Shown here in pieces: positions 63,060-64,000 of a stretch of DNA of 64,000 nt (positions are counted from its first letter, which is position 1; each line of letters begins with the position of its first letter). Below the pieces are notes generated by a model that worked only from the letters and a program-made list of their open reading frames with translations, did no database searches and was not told the origin of the DNA. Origin of the DNA: Streptomyces sp. A 4/2 (lineage in GTDB: Bacteria; Actinomycetota; Actinomycetes; Streptomycetales; Streptomycetaceae). The position numbers and the translations under genes are program-made. The stretch is taken from the NCBI RefSeq assembly GCF_940670765.1, contig NZ_CALNVW010000060.1:60921-124920 (forward strand). Reading direction: 5' to 3'.

Positions 63060-63683
63060 ATGCCCGCATACGAACGGGACCACTCGACCCCTCAGCGGAA
63101 CGCCGTACAGCGCTCGGCGCACTCCGCTGTCGCCCCGGTGCCGCCCCTCCTCGCCCTGCAACGCAAGGCCGGCAACGCCGCGGTGACGCGCACGGTCGAG
63201 GTGCAGCGCCGGGTCGAGCAGCAGTCGCACGAGCACGGCGCCGGGTGTGGTCACGACGACCCCGTGCAGGCCTCGACGGTGTACGACGTCATCAAGAAGC
63301 CGGGGGTTCCCGTGGACCCGGCGATCCGCGCCAAGGCGGAGCAGGGCATGGGGGTCTACCTCGGTGACGTGGAGGTGCACAAGGACGCGGCGGCGCGGCA
63401 GTCGGCGGCCGATCTCCAGGCCCACGCGTACACGACGGACCGGCATATCGTCGTCGGCGAGGGGGGCGACAACGAACACACGATGCTGCACGAACTGGCC
63501 CACGTGAAACAGCAGCGGAAGGGGTCCGTGCCGGGCACCGACAACGGCGGTGGCCTCTCGCTCTCCGACAAGGGCGACCCGAAGGAGGTCGAGGCGGAGG
63601 ACTGGGCCCACCGCCTCAAGGACAGCCCGGATCCGGTCCCGTACAACGACGAGCCGCTCAGCGACGATCCGGACGGGTTCTGA
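63060..63683 (+). CDS. DUF4157 (eCIS core domain) metallopeptidase-like protein
   Basis: 207 residues from ATG 63060, with GGAAGGG 3 bp upstream. The N-terminus carries VQR repeats (NAVQRSAH, EVQRRVEQ, plus LALQRKAGNAAV). The DUF4157 core follows: VDPAIRAKAEQGMGVYLGDVEVHKDAAA (in part), AYTTDRHIVVGEGG, and HELAHVKQQRKG with a zinc HExxH. This domain is a marker of eCIS loci, often fused to toxins; here it stands alone, so it may process or load cargo. It is transcribed away from the sheath operon. Confidence 0.88.
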   Translation: MPAYERDHSTPQRNAVQRSAHSAVAPVPPLLALQRKAGNAAVTRTVEVQRRVEQQSHEHGAGCGHDDPVQASTVYDVIKKPGVPVDPAIRAKAEQGMGVYLGDVEVHKDAAARQSAADLQAHAYTTDRHIVVGEGGDNEHTMLHELAHVKQQRKGSVPGTDNGGGLSLSDKGDPKEVEAEDWAHRLKDSPDPVPYNDEPLSDDPDGF

Positions 63684-63880
63684 GGTATCCGAGGTACCCG
63701 CAACGAGTTCTGAGGTACCCGTACCGCACCCGTCGACCGGCAGCCGTCCGCGCCGCTGAGGGTTCCGGGGTGCCCCGCACCACGAGGCACCCACGAGGGC
63801 AGCAGGGCCTGCGCCTTCGGACGCTGCATCCTGCCCTGGGGCCTGCGACAGCACGGCAACGCCTGCCGTAGCGTTGCCAC

Positions 63881-64000
63881 ATGAGTCTGTGGACCTCCCT
63901 GGAGCCCCCTTCGACAACCGTGGACCCGGGTGGGTCAGCCAGTGTGCGGCTACGGGTGCGCAATACCGGCGACGTCGTCGACGAGTACCGGTTCGTGCCT
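63881..64000 (+). CDS. Beta-sandwich (COG1470-like) eCIS-associated protein, N-terminal fragment
   Basis: Open from ATG 63881 to the window end. The 40 visible residues, starting MSLWTSLEPPSTTVDPGG and continuing VRLRVRNTGDVVDEY, match the N-terminus of a hydrolytic-protein/beta-sandwich family that sits beside eCIS genes in Streptomyces. The remainder lies to the right. Only the family resemblance is claimed. Confidence 0.65.
   Translation, partial: MSLWTSLEPPSTTVDPGGSASVRLRVRNTGDVVDEYRFVP

Overview
The window is a piece of an actinobacterial chromosome, almost certainly Streptomyces. Most of it is very GC-rich and uses GTG/TTG starts. It carries Lsr2, a mycothiol-type enzyme, snapalysin and a Streptomyces-type contractile injection system. 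Species cannot be read from the sequence alone. No CRISPR array is visible.

Region 1 (1-20.7 kb) is core chromosome: purine biosynthesis genes purM, purF, purL, purQ, purS, purC and purD, plus lsr2, dnaX, the small SRP RNA and four tRNA genes. A 3.9-kb block (ABC transporter plus NarL-type two-component system) lies between two identical tRNA-Gly(GCC) genes with near-identical terminators. A perfect 18-bp palindrome sits in front of the ABC gene.

Region 2 (20.76-37.75 kb) is a 17-kb integrated genetic element in tRNA-Ser(GGA), bounded by a perfect 54-bp direct repeat (attL/attR). It keeps a MobC-like protein and a relaxase but has no recognisable integrase, excisionase or TraB. Its replication-type ATPase has lost the Walker A loop and its DUF2637 membrane protein is frameshifted, so it looks like a decaying mobilizable element. 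Its cargo is the most interesting part. It comprises (a) an AT-rich gene for a DUF4231/SLATT-type membrane protein with an unknown partner; (b) an operon HAD phosphatase - radical SAM - P-loop kinase - methyltransferase - CYTH - small protein, with a divergent HTH/DUF5919 regulator, a NUDIX hydrolase, an HD phosphohydrolase and a 107-aa protein, where the two minus-strand transcription units share a tandem operator-like motif; and (c) a small membrane protein, a half-size type I specificity subunit and an HsdM-like protein whose motif IV reads APPF instead of NPPF, with no HsdR.

Region 3 (37.8-47.5 kb) is ordinary accessory chromosome: snapalysin, a membrane metallophosphoesterase, a cytochrome P450, a helicase-associated protein, and a large AAA/TPR ATPase paired with a QueD-like 6-carboxytetrahydropterin synthase.

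Region 4 (47.6-64 kb) is most of an extracellular/cytoplasmic contractile injection system (eCIS) on the minus strand: sheath, tube, second tube protein, LysM adaptor, spike, gp25, baseplate J, tail protein I and a CisA-like membrane protein. Accessory proteins include a 1155-aa low-complexity VQR-repeat protein, a candidate effector with a permuted papain/LRAT-like domain, and a DUF4157 metallopeptidase-like protein. The AAA+ ATPase and tape measure are not in the window and are probably to the right. Each eCIS gene from the sheath onward overlaps or nearly touches the next, so a single long transcript is likely.
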